Of a stretch of DNA of 64,000 bases, positions 1-10,942 are shown in pieces; within the stretch, counting starts at the first letter, position 1; each line of letters begins with the position of its first letter. Both the position numbers and the translations under genes were made by a program. The notes under the pieces are model-generated. The model saw only the letters and a program-made list of their open reading frames with translations. It was not told the DNA's origin and did no database searches. Source of the stretch: Macrotrachela quadricornifera (lineage: Eukaryota > Rotifera > Eurotatoria > Philodinida > Philodinidae); assembly GCA_022393335.1 (NCBI GenBank), contig JAJEKB010021111.1:1229211-1293210 (forward strand). Direction: 5' to 3'.

Positions 1-1392
1 GACAGTTCCAAAATACAGAAAATTTTCTTTTGTACTTGCATCCGTTGTATTACTTTACTTTTTGATGACGACTTCTTTGAAAATTATTCTATAACTTACT
101 TGATCCGTCGTATAGAATGCCGAAATACTTATACGATGTGATGGCTTTTATGTATAGTAGGTGCACATTGTAATGAAAGAGACTGATAAAGCTTCTCATT
201 CTTTTTCTCTTAGCTTAAGGTTGTTCTTCATTTTACACAATCTATATTGACATATAAATGTGAATAGTTCGTGTCTTTTTTCGTTCTCTGAAAAGAAAAG
301 GAATGAAACGATAGCACGTTTGCCTATATATGCAGAAGCAAGAAAGAGAACTGCTGTATTTGCAAGCAGCAATACACAAAAGAATAGGGCAACCGTTGAT
401 GTTAATACAAGGCCTTTCTAACCATAATATGATATCTTTCACAAGGAATCCTAAAATTGGATTGAAACGATTCTTTTTTGTGTACAACAGCTTTACGGTT
501 CTCAACATTATTCTAATGTCATCATATTGTGAAACACGATTAGAATGGATGTCGAATTATATAGCGAGAAAATAAAAGATTAATTATGTTTCCTCATATC
601 TCTAAATACATTCATCTTTTTACATGTGAAACGAAAACTGCTAGTGCAAGCGATAAATCAATTTGGTGACCGATGAAATTATGTTACATGCTTAAAGCTC
701 TTTTGAATTTTCTGTCGTTCTATTTAGCTCAAAATCAAATAGAATATTGCATTATGTGCGCTCCAAGTTGATCAAACAATAACATAATTATTGAACGGAC
801 AGGTGCGCATAAGGTCCGGATTTGGCTCCTTAGACTTTTTCATATTATATCTAGCACACTCCTATATAGAATGAAAGAGCGTCAGTTGGCGAGTATTTTT
901 ATATTAGATTTGAAATACAGTTGAGCATTTCTTCCTGCAGACTTCAAATAGTCTTATTACGAATAAATGCTCATGATATGATAGTCTTTTAGATCAATTT
1001 CTTATTTATAAACTTTAGAAATTCATCTTCTAATGTAGCTCATTGGATAGGTCTTTTCACGGGCTACAAAGCCCTATAGTTTCTAAAACTACTGAAGCTG
1101 AGCCAAGAAAAAAGTCTAAGACCTCAAAATAAAAAGTATGTCTATTTTTACATATGACATAACATACTTCATTGATGATTTTTTCTAAAAGTCGTATAAG
1201 CCAGCGCAGCGAAATGACGACTGAATGCTTTGGATCACCTTCACGAATCCGATTTTCACAAACACAGCTTCGAACGATTGCTTCACGAGGCATAAAAAAG
1301 TACGTATTATCACACGATATAATTTCGTAATGCATATATGGTTCTCTTCTCAATTAGACAATCAAATAGCTTTATAACTAATTCCAAGAAAA
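1..1392. other. AT-rich region without a recognised gene
   Basis: I see no convincing gene here. The longest open stretch is on the minus strand at 1057-1353 (98 codons, beginning MRREPYMHYEII). It has no domain I recognise and no clear splice partners, so it is not called. The region ends at the TA dinucleotide that flanks the mariner element. Confidence 0.5.
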
Positions 1393-1585
1393 TACTTAGG
1401 TCGTACAAAAAGTTCCCAGATTGCTATTGGCAATTTTATAAACCAATTAATATCGAAGAGTGTTGTGCATGGATAAATAGTGGAATGTCTTATCTATAAT
1501 AGTATATATAGTAAATCTCTTTAACACTTAGTTATAGTATTTTTTTCGATAAACTTTAATTCGAACTTAAAAAAAAATTTCAAAA

Positions 1586-3233
1586 ATGGATAATGAATAC
1601 AATCGATATTATATTAACCCTTTCACCACGATGGGACCCACCGGTGGGTCCCACTTTGCATTTCATATTCTAATCTCGAAATACGTTTTATTAAGAAAGC
1701 CTGGTAAACCATAAGACGCAGCGTGAAAAGCTCTATAATCCTCATAGTAAAGCTTATTTTAATTGTCTAACTTTTGTTTTGAAAGAATATAAAACTCTGT
1801 CTGACTTGTTTTCTACGTTAGGAAAACATCATTTTTTTCCACACGAATGTGAAATTTCATGTTTCCTATTTGATCTTTTTATCATGGAATATGGTTTCGT
1901 AAGGAAAAATAAAATATACTACAAGATGCAGCGTGAAGCGCTCTACAACCTACATCGTAAAGCTTATTACGATTGTATACCTTTTTTTTTCAAAAAAAGA
2001 AAAATTCTGTGCGATCAATTTTTGTAACCTCAACAATTGGTGCGACACAGTTTTGCTTTTTTTTGCATACAAAAGGTATACAATCGAAATAAGCTTTACG
2101 ATGTAGATTGTGCAGCGTTTCATGCTGCATCTTGTGGTATATTTTGTTTTGTATTAAAACGATTTGAGAGATGTTACTTTCTATGGAAATCGAATCGTGG
2201 TGAAAGGGTTAAAATTCGAACTATTTTGGAGTTAAATCCAACGACAGTTCACGAAGAACTTGCAACAGTTTTGGGACCCAAGGTTCCATCATATCCAACA
2301 GTTGCAGAGTGGGCAAAGCGTTTCCGTGAAGAAAGAGAAGATGTCAATGATGATTCTCGATCTGGTCGTCCAGTTTCCGTGCTTTCAGATGAAAATATTG
2401 AATTAGTACGACAGGTTATCAACAATGATCCACATTCAACTTATGATGAAATTATAGCTGAGACATCTCTCTCTCGTGGTACAATAGAACAAATTATCCA
2501 CAATTATCTCAAGATGAGAAAAGTTACATCTCGTTGGATACCCCATCAACTGAATGATGAACAAAAGCAAGAACGAGTCCGACTTTGTCGTGAAAATTTA
2601 GCAAAATTTCGTAATGGTTCCTGGCGATTATGTGATATTATTACAGGTGATGAGACGTGGATTTACCATAGGCAGATTCATCACAAGTCAACAAACAAAA
2701 CTTGGATTGGCGAAGGTGAATCACCACGTACTATCGTTCGTCAAAGCAAATTTGGACCAAAAAAATTATTTTCTATATTCTTTAAATGAAATGGTCCTGT
2801 TCTTATCCATGCTGTTAATAATGACGAGACTATAGATCACGACTATTATATAGAAAATTGTCTCAAGCCTGTTGTCAAAGAAATACGGGAACAAAGAAAG
2901 TCAAATGGTACTAAAGGTATAAAATTGCTTCACGACAATACTTCACCCCATCGTCATTCAGATGTTATTAATTATTTAACAGAAGAAGGTATCAATATAA
3001 TGCCACATCCACCATATTCACCTGACCTTGCACCGTGTGATTATTGGCTCAATGATTACATCAAACAGAATTTAGCTGATCGACCAGATGAAAAATCATT
3101 GGCTCGTGCGGTTTCCAAGCTAATAAAAAATATTCCAAAAGACGAATTTAAAAAAACTTTTGCCAAACTATTAGAGAGGATGGAACTTTATATAAATAAT
3201 CGTGGTGACTACTTTGAACATTTAATAAAATAA
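1586..3233 (+). pseudogene. mariner transposase (D,D34D), interrupted by a MITE and one stop codon
   Basis: This is a cut-and-paste transposase. The N-terminal helix-turn-helix part covers 2213-2620 (VHEELATVLG, SGRPVSV). The catalytic aspartates are visible in GDETWIYH (about 2646-2669), LLHDNTSPH (about 2928) and YSPDLAPCDYWL (about 3018). Thirty-four residues separate the second and third Asp, the mariner D34D spacing. The start is probably the ATG at 1586: its short frame runs to the TTAA at 1614-1617, where a MITE is inserted, and continues in register from 2213 if the MITE and one TTAA copy are ignored. A single in-frame TGA at 2787-2789 splits the rest; reading resumes at once in the same frame as NGPVLIHAV. 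There is no frameshift. It is non-functional as it stands because of two separate lesions. Confidence 0.92.
1618..2208. mobile_element. piggyBac-like MITE with TTAA flanks
   Basis: Its ends are CCCTTTCACCACGAT and the inverse ATCGTGGTGAAAGGG. TTAA lies immediately outside both (1614-1617 and 2209-2212), the hallmark of piggyBac-type insertion. The interior has no transposase. It holds inverted copies of a unit around GATGCAGCGTGAA..GCTCTA and a long internal hairpin (about 1930-2130), so it is non-autonomous. A second copy is at 32142-32718 and end fragments are near 46437 and 63967. The open frame that crosses into it from the mariner gene is spurious. Confidence 0.88.
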
Positions 3234-3302
3234 AACTCGAACTTTCTCTTTGTCTTTATGTTTTTGTTTAATAATCTGGGAACTTTTTGTACGACCTAAG
3301 TA

Positions 3303-3808
3303 TTGATTAAAAATGACAATCCTTGTTTAATTATTTATTTTGATTAGATTGTTGTTCAGTGCTGCATCAACAACACGGTGCTTTATCAATTAATTAGATT
3401 TTACAGCTGAGTGTCAACATAAAATTATAATAAATAAAAATCATATTCTGTTAATAATGTCGTCAAACTTTTTCGAATAGAAACAGCGCTTCAATAATAT
3501 AATTATCAAAATTCGCATTGTTGTTTACAATATCATTGTAGTTCACGATGAAATATGAAAACATTTTATGTCAAAGAGAAGCACCGAAACGGTCACATAT
3601 ATAACAATTCATGATACTACATGTCAAAGAGTTTCGTATTTGAGCAGTATTTTTCTCACGATTGGACATCGATGCTGATACGCATACAAAAAGCTTGTCA
3701 GCGCAGCCCTTTTAAGGCTAAAATGTGGAACTCATATATTTATATAAGCTAGGAGCTGTGCCACTATTAATTTTTTCATAATATTATTGCTCTACATTGA
3801 TAGATATA
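3303..3808. other. intergenic, nothing recognised
   Basis: AT-rich sequence between the mariner right end and the next inverted-repeat element. No gene, RNA or repeat terminus was identified. Confidence 0.45.
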
Positions 3809-5092
3809 CAGGGTGGATCATAAATAACACGACGATAAGAAATTAAAATATCTCCATTGCAGCTTGAGTAAATGGGCTGATTTTTTTGTCAATGATAGAG
3901 ACATGTTCAAAGTTTATATTCATAAAGAAATGCTTAGAGAAACCCTTTGTTAAGTATCACTAGTGATTTTAACAAAAAAATTTTACTTTTTCATGGATAA
4001 GAAAAGAAAACAACATCCTTAACAAAGGAACTCTCTAGACATATCTTTATGTATATAAAGCTTGAGCATGGTTCTACCATTGATAAAAATATCAGCTCGT
4101 TTGTTTGAGTCGTAATGGAGATATTGAATTCTTTTTTCGACAGCCTGACTTATCAGGATGACCCAAAAAACCCACACAGCCAAAAAAAATTGAATATCTC
4201 CATTTTGACTCGAGTGAACAAGCTGATATGTTTATCAATGGCAGAGACATGCACAAGCTTTATATACACAAAGACACGTCTAGAGAGATCCTTTCTTAAG
4301 TATACTGTTTGTTTTTCCTATCTATGAAAAAGTAAATTTTTTTTGTGAAGATTATTAGTGATACTTAACAGAGACTTTTTCTAATCGTGTCTGTATGAAT
4401 TTAAAGTGCAAACAAACCTCTATTTTTGGTAAAAAAATCAGCCCGTTTGGTTGAGTTATAGCAGAGATATTCGATTTTTTCTCCGGTGCGTGAGTTTTTG
4501 ACTGCTCTGTTCCTACCCGTGAAAAAGTAAAATTTTTTTGTTGAGATCACTACTGATACTTAATAAAGAGTCTCTCTAAACATGGAGCAGTCATCCTATT
4601 CCGCGATGTTGAACATTAGGGCACTAGTTCCGCCTAGGGAACTAATTCCACCGATTCCGGAATTACATGAAGTTTGAGAAGCGATTCCGAAATCGGTACT
4701 AGTTCCATCAATTCCGGAATCGGAAGGAATTCCTAGAAATTCCATCTGATTCCGAATCCGTTCACTATGATAACTTAGAAGTATACGATAAAGACTAATG
4801 CATATATGATTCCGGAATCAGACAGAATTCCTAGGAATTCCCTCTGATGGCGGAATTGAATCGTATTATGTTAATATCTGTTTCCGGAACCGGATATAAC
4901 TAGATCCTAGGCGGAATTGGTTCCGCTAATGTTCAACATCACGGAATAGGATGTATTCTCTAAACATGTCTTTATGAATACAAACTTTGAACTTGTCTCT
5001 ATCACTGACAAAAAAATCAGCCCATTTAACCAAGCTGCAATGGAGATATTTTAATTTCTTATCGCCGTGCTATTTATGGCCCACCCTGTGTG
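3809..5092. mobile_element. long-inverted-repeat (foldback) element built of alternating inverted units
   Basis: The left end reads CAGGGTGGATCATAAATA and the right end is the inverse (…TATTTATGGCCCACCCTG). The match continues inward for more than 120 bp (ATTAAAATATCTCCATTGCAGCTTG on both arms, written here only as a marker). The interior repeats the same unit in alternating orientation near 4030, 4180, 4340 and 4980, each with a 'tctccattttgactcgag' type core. A TA duplication is not clean (TA left, TG right). No transposase is present. Related, more decayed units lie at 38258-38880. A separate small element is inserted at 4585-4956. Confidence 0.75.
4585..4956. mobile_element. nested TIR element rich in GATTCCGGAAT-type motifs
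   Basis: Inverted termini are catcctattccg.gatgttgaacatta on the left (4592 on) and its complement ending at about 4953. A 12-bp direct repeat TCTCTAAACATG flanks it (4573-4584 and 4957-4968), which looks like a target duplication, although part of that sequence also belongs to the host repeat. Inside are many near-palindromic copies of ATTCCGGAAT and TTCCTAGGAA. No coding capacity. The length and long duplication suit a Mutator-like MITE; the class is uncertain. Confidence 0.65.
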
Positions 5093-6960
5093 TTTGCAGC
5101 AAAGCTTTAGAGTGAAAGAGAACGATAATAAACCATAGGAATCAATCATCATGTCGCGTATGCTGCAATAGGAAGGTGTTTGTGGTGGAGGTATCTGTAA
5201 TGGAGATCTGTCTGTAATGGGGACTTGTTTTCACTGGGAGCTGGTTTGTAAGGGAGGTATCTATAAGCAGGGATGTCTGTAAGGGGTAGCCCGTAAAACC
5301 TCGAGTTAAAACTTCAACTCACTACTTTTCTCCGACAAAATATAGCCACGTCTATGACGTATTGTTGCTATGGACGTATATCACTCTGTGACGGAGAGAA
5401 AGCGTTGCTGAGGACAGTTTGTATTCAATGACCTTTGAGGTCGGTTGCTAGGAAACAGGATCTTTGACCTCGGCTGCTAAGGATGTTTGTGAGGGCGGGG
5501 GTGGGGGAGCCTCAAAACTTCGACGTAAAACTTGCACTCATATTTTTATATATGAGTTCCACAAAATGCTTATAGAGAGGCAGTTTGAACTTAAACAAAC
5601 AATCATATGAAATTATTTAAAGAATTTGATTTCTGTTTATCATAATATAATGTTCAAACTCGTAAAATTCTAATTTATCGATAAAGCATCTAGTTGTTGA
5701 TACAGCATTGAATAATAAACTAATCAAAATAAATAGTCAAACAATGATCGATATTTTTATTCAATGCTGTTGGATTAATTTAAACTATAATGATGCGGTA
5801 ATCTTTATGATCTTCTTCGCGACTTTTGCAACTATGTTTGCCAGATGAACACTATAGCCAAGTTATTCGGTTACGCGCAACCAAACATATTTAATCCCCT
5901 TTCACATCTATGAGCAATTATATCGACATTCCTGTTGTGTCAGTCTAGGGTCAAGTGAATCGACAGTCGATGAACGCTACTTGTTGATAGAAAAATGGTT
6001 TTGGAAAAAACAACTATAGGTTCTGATAGAGCTTGAAATTCTCTGTTGTCCTGTATATTCACTAACTTTTTTGCTTTTGTCTGCAGAAAACTATTTTGAA
6101 CATCATCTACACATGCATAGATACGTTCCTTGGTAAGCTCAAAAGACAAGCAGTTCCTTTACTATCTTTTTAGTCTTTTTTTTGTTTCTAAAGCTCACCG
6201 TGGCAGAACAGTTCAAGTTCTATCAGTATAGATAATTACCTGCACAAAAAGTTATCGTTATCCTTACAATAAAATTAAAATAGAAATAAAAATCACAATA
6301 ATTATTTAGAAGATATTCAGACTCCATATATATACCCTTAGTATGGAAACTTTTAGAACTTTCTCGAATGTTCTAGAAAATTTTAGAAAAAACGCTAGAA
6401 TTTTGTTGACAGCCTAATAGTTAGTTTAATTAATAAACGAGCAAGCAGTTAAAATAATAGTTATATACGCAATAATAAATCATAGTAGAATAAAAACTGG
6501 TAAAAGTATCGTAGCCATTGAAACAAATAAAATACTGTTTATCTGTTGTTTCGTTCAAAACCAAACGAAGAAAACGTAAATAAAAGGGATTTTGATATAT
6601 CATTTAGGCTTTAGCAAAAGAACAGTTTTAATCATGTGAAGAACGGCAACTAGAATATTTTGTTTGTTTCAATTACTGTGACATTTTTCCATTTTTTATC
6701 GTATGAAAAATTTTTATAATACGCAAAGATAGTTTAGCTATGGTATAATGAATAATAATAATAAGCAAATAGAGAGTAAATAAGAAGAGAGAAACTAATA
6801 AAAGGCACACGTCTACGATAATGATGTTAAATAACGACAAGAAAATGCGAAAAGAAACAATTAAACAAATGATAAAGATATGAAAATGATGTAAGGACAC
6901 TGAATAAGATTAAGAAATGAGAACTATAATGGCAATATGCTTTCAACAATAGGATAAAAG
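5093..6960. other. intergenic, low-complexity and decayed repeats
   Basis: 5150-5300 is unusually GT-rich, with an imperfect repeat of 'ggtatctgtaa(t/g)gg'. 5940-5990 (AGGGTCAAGTGAATCGA…) recurs at 13027-13068 as a short dispersed repeat. No gene is supported; open frames in this stretch show no recognisable domain. Confidence 0.4.
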
Positions 6961-7732
6961 TTACGAACGATTTTGTAAAGCCCTGGCGAGATTCTCTTCA
7001 GTTTCTTCTTCGATTTGATTTGATGAGCGACGGAGTGTGATGTGATCCTGTATAAGTAAAACATTTGTACTGAAAGAGATGAGTTGTGAATGTGACTCAC
7101 CTTGTTTTTGCATAAAACATTTGCAAAATATTTTGCTCCCTTGTGTCCAATTTGATTCCTACCAATGGAGAGCTCTTTGAGTTGCTATGAGAACAAATAC
7201 AGATGATTATAAAAGAGGTGGCTAGAGAATATGATCTACCGTATTCGAATTCCCTAATAGAACGTTAACATTTGTTTGTCCATCGTTTCCTGGTTCCTTA
7301 GTTCCATGTTTGTCAGCCTTGAGTGCCTGTGTGAAAACATACAAACATTAGTAGGAGAAATAAAATAGAGAATGCGATTTACCTCAACCAGATACTTAAC
7401 TCCTTCATCGCCGATTTCATTTCTGCAAATGTCTAGTTCTCTGAGTTCCTGTATGAAAAAAGTGCGCATGGCAAGGTGATAATTGAGCATGATAGAATAT
7501 GTCTCACTATGTTGTTATATAAAGCACTAGCGAGAGCAGCTGCGCCTATGTCGCTAATTTGATTTCCCCCAATATCGAGTTTCGTAAGTATCTGTATGAA
7601 AGAAAAGACATGATAACATCATAGATGAGGTGATAAAATGGAGTTCACCATATTGTTTCGTAAAGCATCAGCAAGATATTTTGCTCCTTCATCTCGGATT
7701 ACATTCCATCCAAGATGGAGATCTGCCAGTTT
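6961..7732 (-). CDS. leucine-rich-repeat protein, LRR-per-exon gene (3' part)
   Basis: Six minus-strand exons give a ribonuclease-inhibitor-type LRR protein: 7649-7732, 7508-7591, 7383-7448, 7240-7326, 7101-7184 and 6961-7047 (stop TAA at 6961-6963). All junctions are GT-AG, phase 0, with introns of 57, 59, 56, 55 and 53 nt. Three exons are exactly 84 nt, one 28-residue LRR each, for example LADLHLGWNVIRDEGAKYLA. The 66- and 87-nt exons have drifted from the LRR pattern. An upstream exon ending ATGGATCAG|GTTAAT at 7824 may supply the start; an open reading from about 7890 (REDPLNYAYVEIFSRKC) could belong to it. No stop codon interrupts the model. The exon design matches the array at 48.8-51.0 kb on the other strand, but the introns have diverged. 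Ligand unknown. Confidence 0.72.
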
Positions 7733-8600
7733 CTGTATGTAAAAATACATATATGAACAAGAAGAATAAGCAGAGTAAATGGTCCTAATACTGATATCAA
7801 AAAGATGACATGTCCTTATTAACCTGATCCATAGCTATAATACATTTCCTTGAAAATATTTCTACATATGCATAATTCAAGGGATCTTCTCTTTCAAATG
7901 ATGTAAAAATCAGTGATCTACCATAATGAACTATTACTGTCGTGATTAGATGAAACCGTTCTTCTGATCAGGACAGCTAGCTAAGGACAGAGGCAGATAA
8001 CGGCCCTTTTTGACCCACTATACGCCGGTATCGCAGACACATTTTCTGAGATTTCTAATCTGCCTCCCAGATGCAGCGAAAAACGGCGATTCCAATGGTA
8101 CCAAATCTGATCCATTTCTGATGTGTTTTGAAGAAGTAACACTCGGTTTTCTCAGGCGTATTTTTGCTACAAAAACAATCAAAACATTTACTGAATCCCA
8201 ACATTTTGGATTCAATCGAAAGCTCTCTTCGCACTGCATAACCTAGTAGCAAATTGTGCTTGCACAAATTAACATCTTGCCGAAAACAAACTGTGATAAT
8301 CGAAAGTTACCTCTGACCATGTGTGAGCGAAATCAAGCCTACTAGATAGAGCTCTTCACTGTCAAGTTCAGCATCATTCGATGCGGTTTTTCGACAGCTA
8401 CAAAATGCATTAGTTATTTTTTCTCTGAAGACTGTATTTAGGGGGGGGGGGAAGGGTGGGGGACAAAAGCTAAGAATCTCTGAAAAATCATGAATAAAAT
8501 CGCCTCTTTCGACAAGTAGCACTTCTCTCCAGCAGTCTAGATCAGTCAGGACTAGCTCGTCTCCACATGAATTATGCCACATTCTATGGAGTTTCTCACG
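7733..8600. other. region between the LRR gene and a transposase relic
   Basis: It contains the putative 5' end of the minus-strand LRR gene (to about 7890), then open frames at 8010-8246 (+) and 8307-8582 (-) with no recognised domain. An 11-G run lies at 8441-8451. These frames may be decayed parts of the transposon whose tail is at 9009-9300. Confidence 0.3.
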
Positions 8601-8739
8601 CTCTACAATGTGAAACGTCCAACATTTATGAACCTGTTGAAGTGCGTATTTGTTTGGAGTTGATATGAAGGACGTGCTGTATGTGTTGATTATTTAATTA
8701 AGATGTACTGAATTTAACGAGGGAAAGAAATCGTTCGTA

Positions 8740-9343
8740 TTGATAGTGGCATTTGGGCAACTCAAATGTCCGCACAGCGTGATTAGTGCAACGTTTTGAA
8801 GGAGCACTTGAAGCGCATGTCGGCTGCTTCCAGAACACTACAGTGGGAAAAATACGACGCCCGGATGGCCTTCTCTCCAGCCTTGTCAGAAGATATTCGA
8901 AATATTTGCTTCCGTAATGGAAAGCATTTTTCAATCGACGAAAGTGTTGAACTTTCTCTTCGAGCAAACTACTAGTTCAAACAAGCAAAGGGTTACATCG
9001 AAGAACATTTGAAACCGTTGATCTTAGACGATGAAGAACTAGAATTCGTTGTTAAGCTTCGTTTGACTCGTACTCATCTAGTTCGAGTTCAATTCGCTTC
9101 AAAACATTCAAGCAGCAAAACCAATATGGCAACGAAGCAATTCTACAAGGATCAACATACCGATCCTATAAAAGCCTGGTACTGCACGTGTTTCACGGGT
9201 GCCCGAATTATTGGACGCGGTGCTCATATCACCGCATTTACTATCTAACAACCGAGGAAAGTGATGTAGCCATATCCAACACTGAACAATCTTCAACCGA
9301 TGACGATACCCAACCTTATGATCAGTGTATACTCAACTCCTAA
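8740..9343 (+). pseudogene. decayed DDE-type transposase relic (C-terminal part)
   Basis: An open frame at 9009-9248 ends in WYCTCFTGARIIGRGAHITAF. That resembles the cysteine/histidine tail (C.C..GAR.VG.CAH) found at the end of many animal DDE transposases. Another frame downstream (YYLTTEESD…) would continue the tail, implying an indel near 9245. Upstream pieces such as GALEAHVGCFQNTTVGKIRRPDG (8790-8880) are broken by stops. The family is uncertain and I find no TIRs, so this is a low-confidence relic call. Confidence 0.35.
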
Positions 9344-9604
9344 TAAAATAAATATAAAATAAATGCGAAAACTTTGGATTTTATCCGAAAGTTATGTGTA
9401 CTGCAAAAAATGTATGAATCAAATGAGTCATTATGGAATCTTTGAACGCCAAAATTATCATGACAAATTGTCTTTATGAAAAACCATTTTTCTCATAACT
9501 TCATTTTTATTGGTTACTGTTCCCTCCAAGGGCATAAATAAGGGGGCTAGTGAGTACACATCCCCTCCAGCTTACGACAAATTAATAGAAAATAACTGTC
9601 TCAT

Positions 9605-10655
9605 GAACGATTTGGCCCTTTGAGCTAAAGAAGATCTCAATTGGATAGAAAACAGTTTAATCTATAAATTCATTACACTCAGGGAGTAAGTTATGGGATA
9701 AGAAAGTATTATAAGCCCAAAACTGTGTAAATTCAGCGGTATAGCATATTTCGAGAGGGAGTATTTGGACTTTTCTCACGTGATGCACTAGACCCTGTAT
9801 TTCTTTGTTTCTGTAAGACATAGATCTTATCACAATACATCCCTTGTCACTAAATTGCAAGGAGAAAATACAGGCGTGGTAAGCTAGCATCGGTCACACA
9901 GTATGCGCCCATATCCAGTGATCATTGACTGTACTCTAAGAGTTATATAATATCTTTAAAAATCAAAGAAATTTGAGTTTAGATTCGTGTCCAGCTTGGA
10001 AAACTTGGTAAGAAGAGTTATTTTCGAATGAATTTGTGTTTGTGTCTAACAGGATTACGATCTAGAGCAACCTCATGAATTTATAAGAGATATATGATAG
10101 ATACAAGCATCAGTATTTCCATAATAAATCACCAATGTTAAGAGCTATCGATTCGGGTTTTCACCTTTCGATAGTCCTTTTGATTAGCTACAAAACCAGG
10201 CATTTGGGAAATCCCAAAATAGTTGCTCATCTGAGACATATCTAGGCAATGTCATTTGTGGATAGAGTTTTTATGCATTGTGGGACCTTGTTTAGGCAAC
10301 TTTCACTTAAAAAACTACGATTTCATTCAAAACTAATATCATATTCGGAACCAGCGTTAAAAACTGAGTCGATTCATATATATTTAAAATAGTTCTGAGA
10401 AAAAAATTTTTTTCGAAAAAATTCCTGTATCCCCTCATGGATGGTCTGGTCAATGATGACAATTTTTTCGATAACTCAGCCATTTCTTGTCGGATCTTTC
10501 TCATCTTCGAACTCGACCGAGATATTGATGAGACAATTCTGTGCACAAAATTTCAGCTCAATCGAATGTAGTTGTAAAGAGTTATCGTGTAAACGGACGG
10601 CCGGACGGACACACTGACCGATTCTAGAGTGTACTCACTTTTTGAGTACACAAAA
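9605..10655 (+). repeat. 1.05-kb interspersed repeat, copy 1
   Basis: Starts near GGCCCTTTGAGCTAA and ends with GAGTGTACTCACTTTTTGAG. A second full copy lies at 61868-62924 in the opposite orientation and a partial one at 63410-63610. The most conserved part (10280-10650) includes 'cggacggccggacggacacac' and a stretch where two frames are open but without recognisable protein. There are no clear TIRs. It abuts the Helitron-like piece at 10668-10942, so it could be the body of a larger non-autonomous element. Confidence 0.75.
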
Positions 10656-10667
10656 ATAGGCTTGGCT

Positions 10668-10942
10668 ATCTTGTTCTATATAATAATGTTGAGTGTTTCT
10701 GTGTGTGTTACCAGGTTAAAGGAACAGGAGTGATGGTAAAGATGGGATCAAACGAGCATATGATTGTTTTCAAAGAAATTTTTAATATTGGCTACCTTTA
10801 AATAAGTTGAATATCATGTAATAAGCTTTGTTTCACAGCAGAGGTAGAATTCTAAAAGTGTCTTTAAGAATTCTCTCGCCAGCAGAAAAGATTTTCTTCA
10901 CAGAGTGAAAGCAGCCGTGCAGTATGCACGGGTTTCCACTAG
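10668..10942 (+). mobile_element. Helitron-like non-autonomous element, 3' terminus
   Basis: The right end has the Helitron signature: a hairpin CCGTGC-AGTAT-GCACGG (10915-10931), then a short spacer and CTAG at 10939-10942, followed by T. The left side contains TCTATATAATAATGTTGAG near 10675, a typical Helitron 5' start. A close relative ends at 37820 with the same hairpin and CTAG. No Rep/helicase gene is present. The exact 5' boundary is uncertain because a similar start also occurs internally in the other copy. Confidence 0.72.

Larger units (their letters stand above)
1395..3300 (+). mobile_element. mariner-family transposon with 28-bp TIRs and TA duplication, carrying a nested MITE
   Basis: The ends are perfect 28-bp inverted repeats: the left begins CTTAGGTCGTACAAAAAG at 1395, and the right is its complement at 3273-3300. 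A TA dinucleotide lies on each side (1393-1394 and 3301-3302), the target duplication expected of Tc1/mariner elements. The interior encodes one transposase on the plus strand. The 1906-bp length exceeds the usual ~1.3 kb of mariners because a 591-bp element sits inside the coding region (1618-2208). Without it the element is about 1.31 kb, a normal size. Identical TIRs suggest fairly recent mobility, but the transposase is no longer intact. Confidence 0.93.

Noticed and set aside
2037..2212. N-terminal extension of the mariner transposase frame (MVRHSFAFFCIQK…)
   Set aside because: This part lies within the piggyBac-like MITE, so it is not original transposase sequence.
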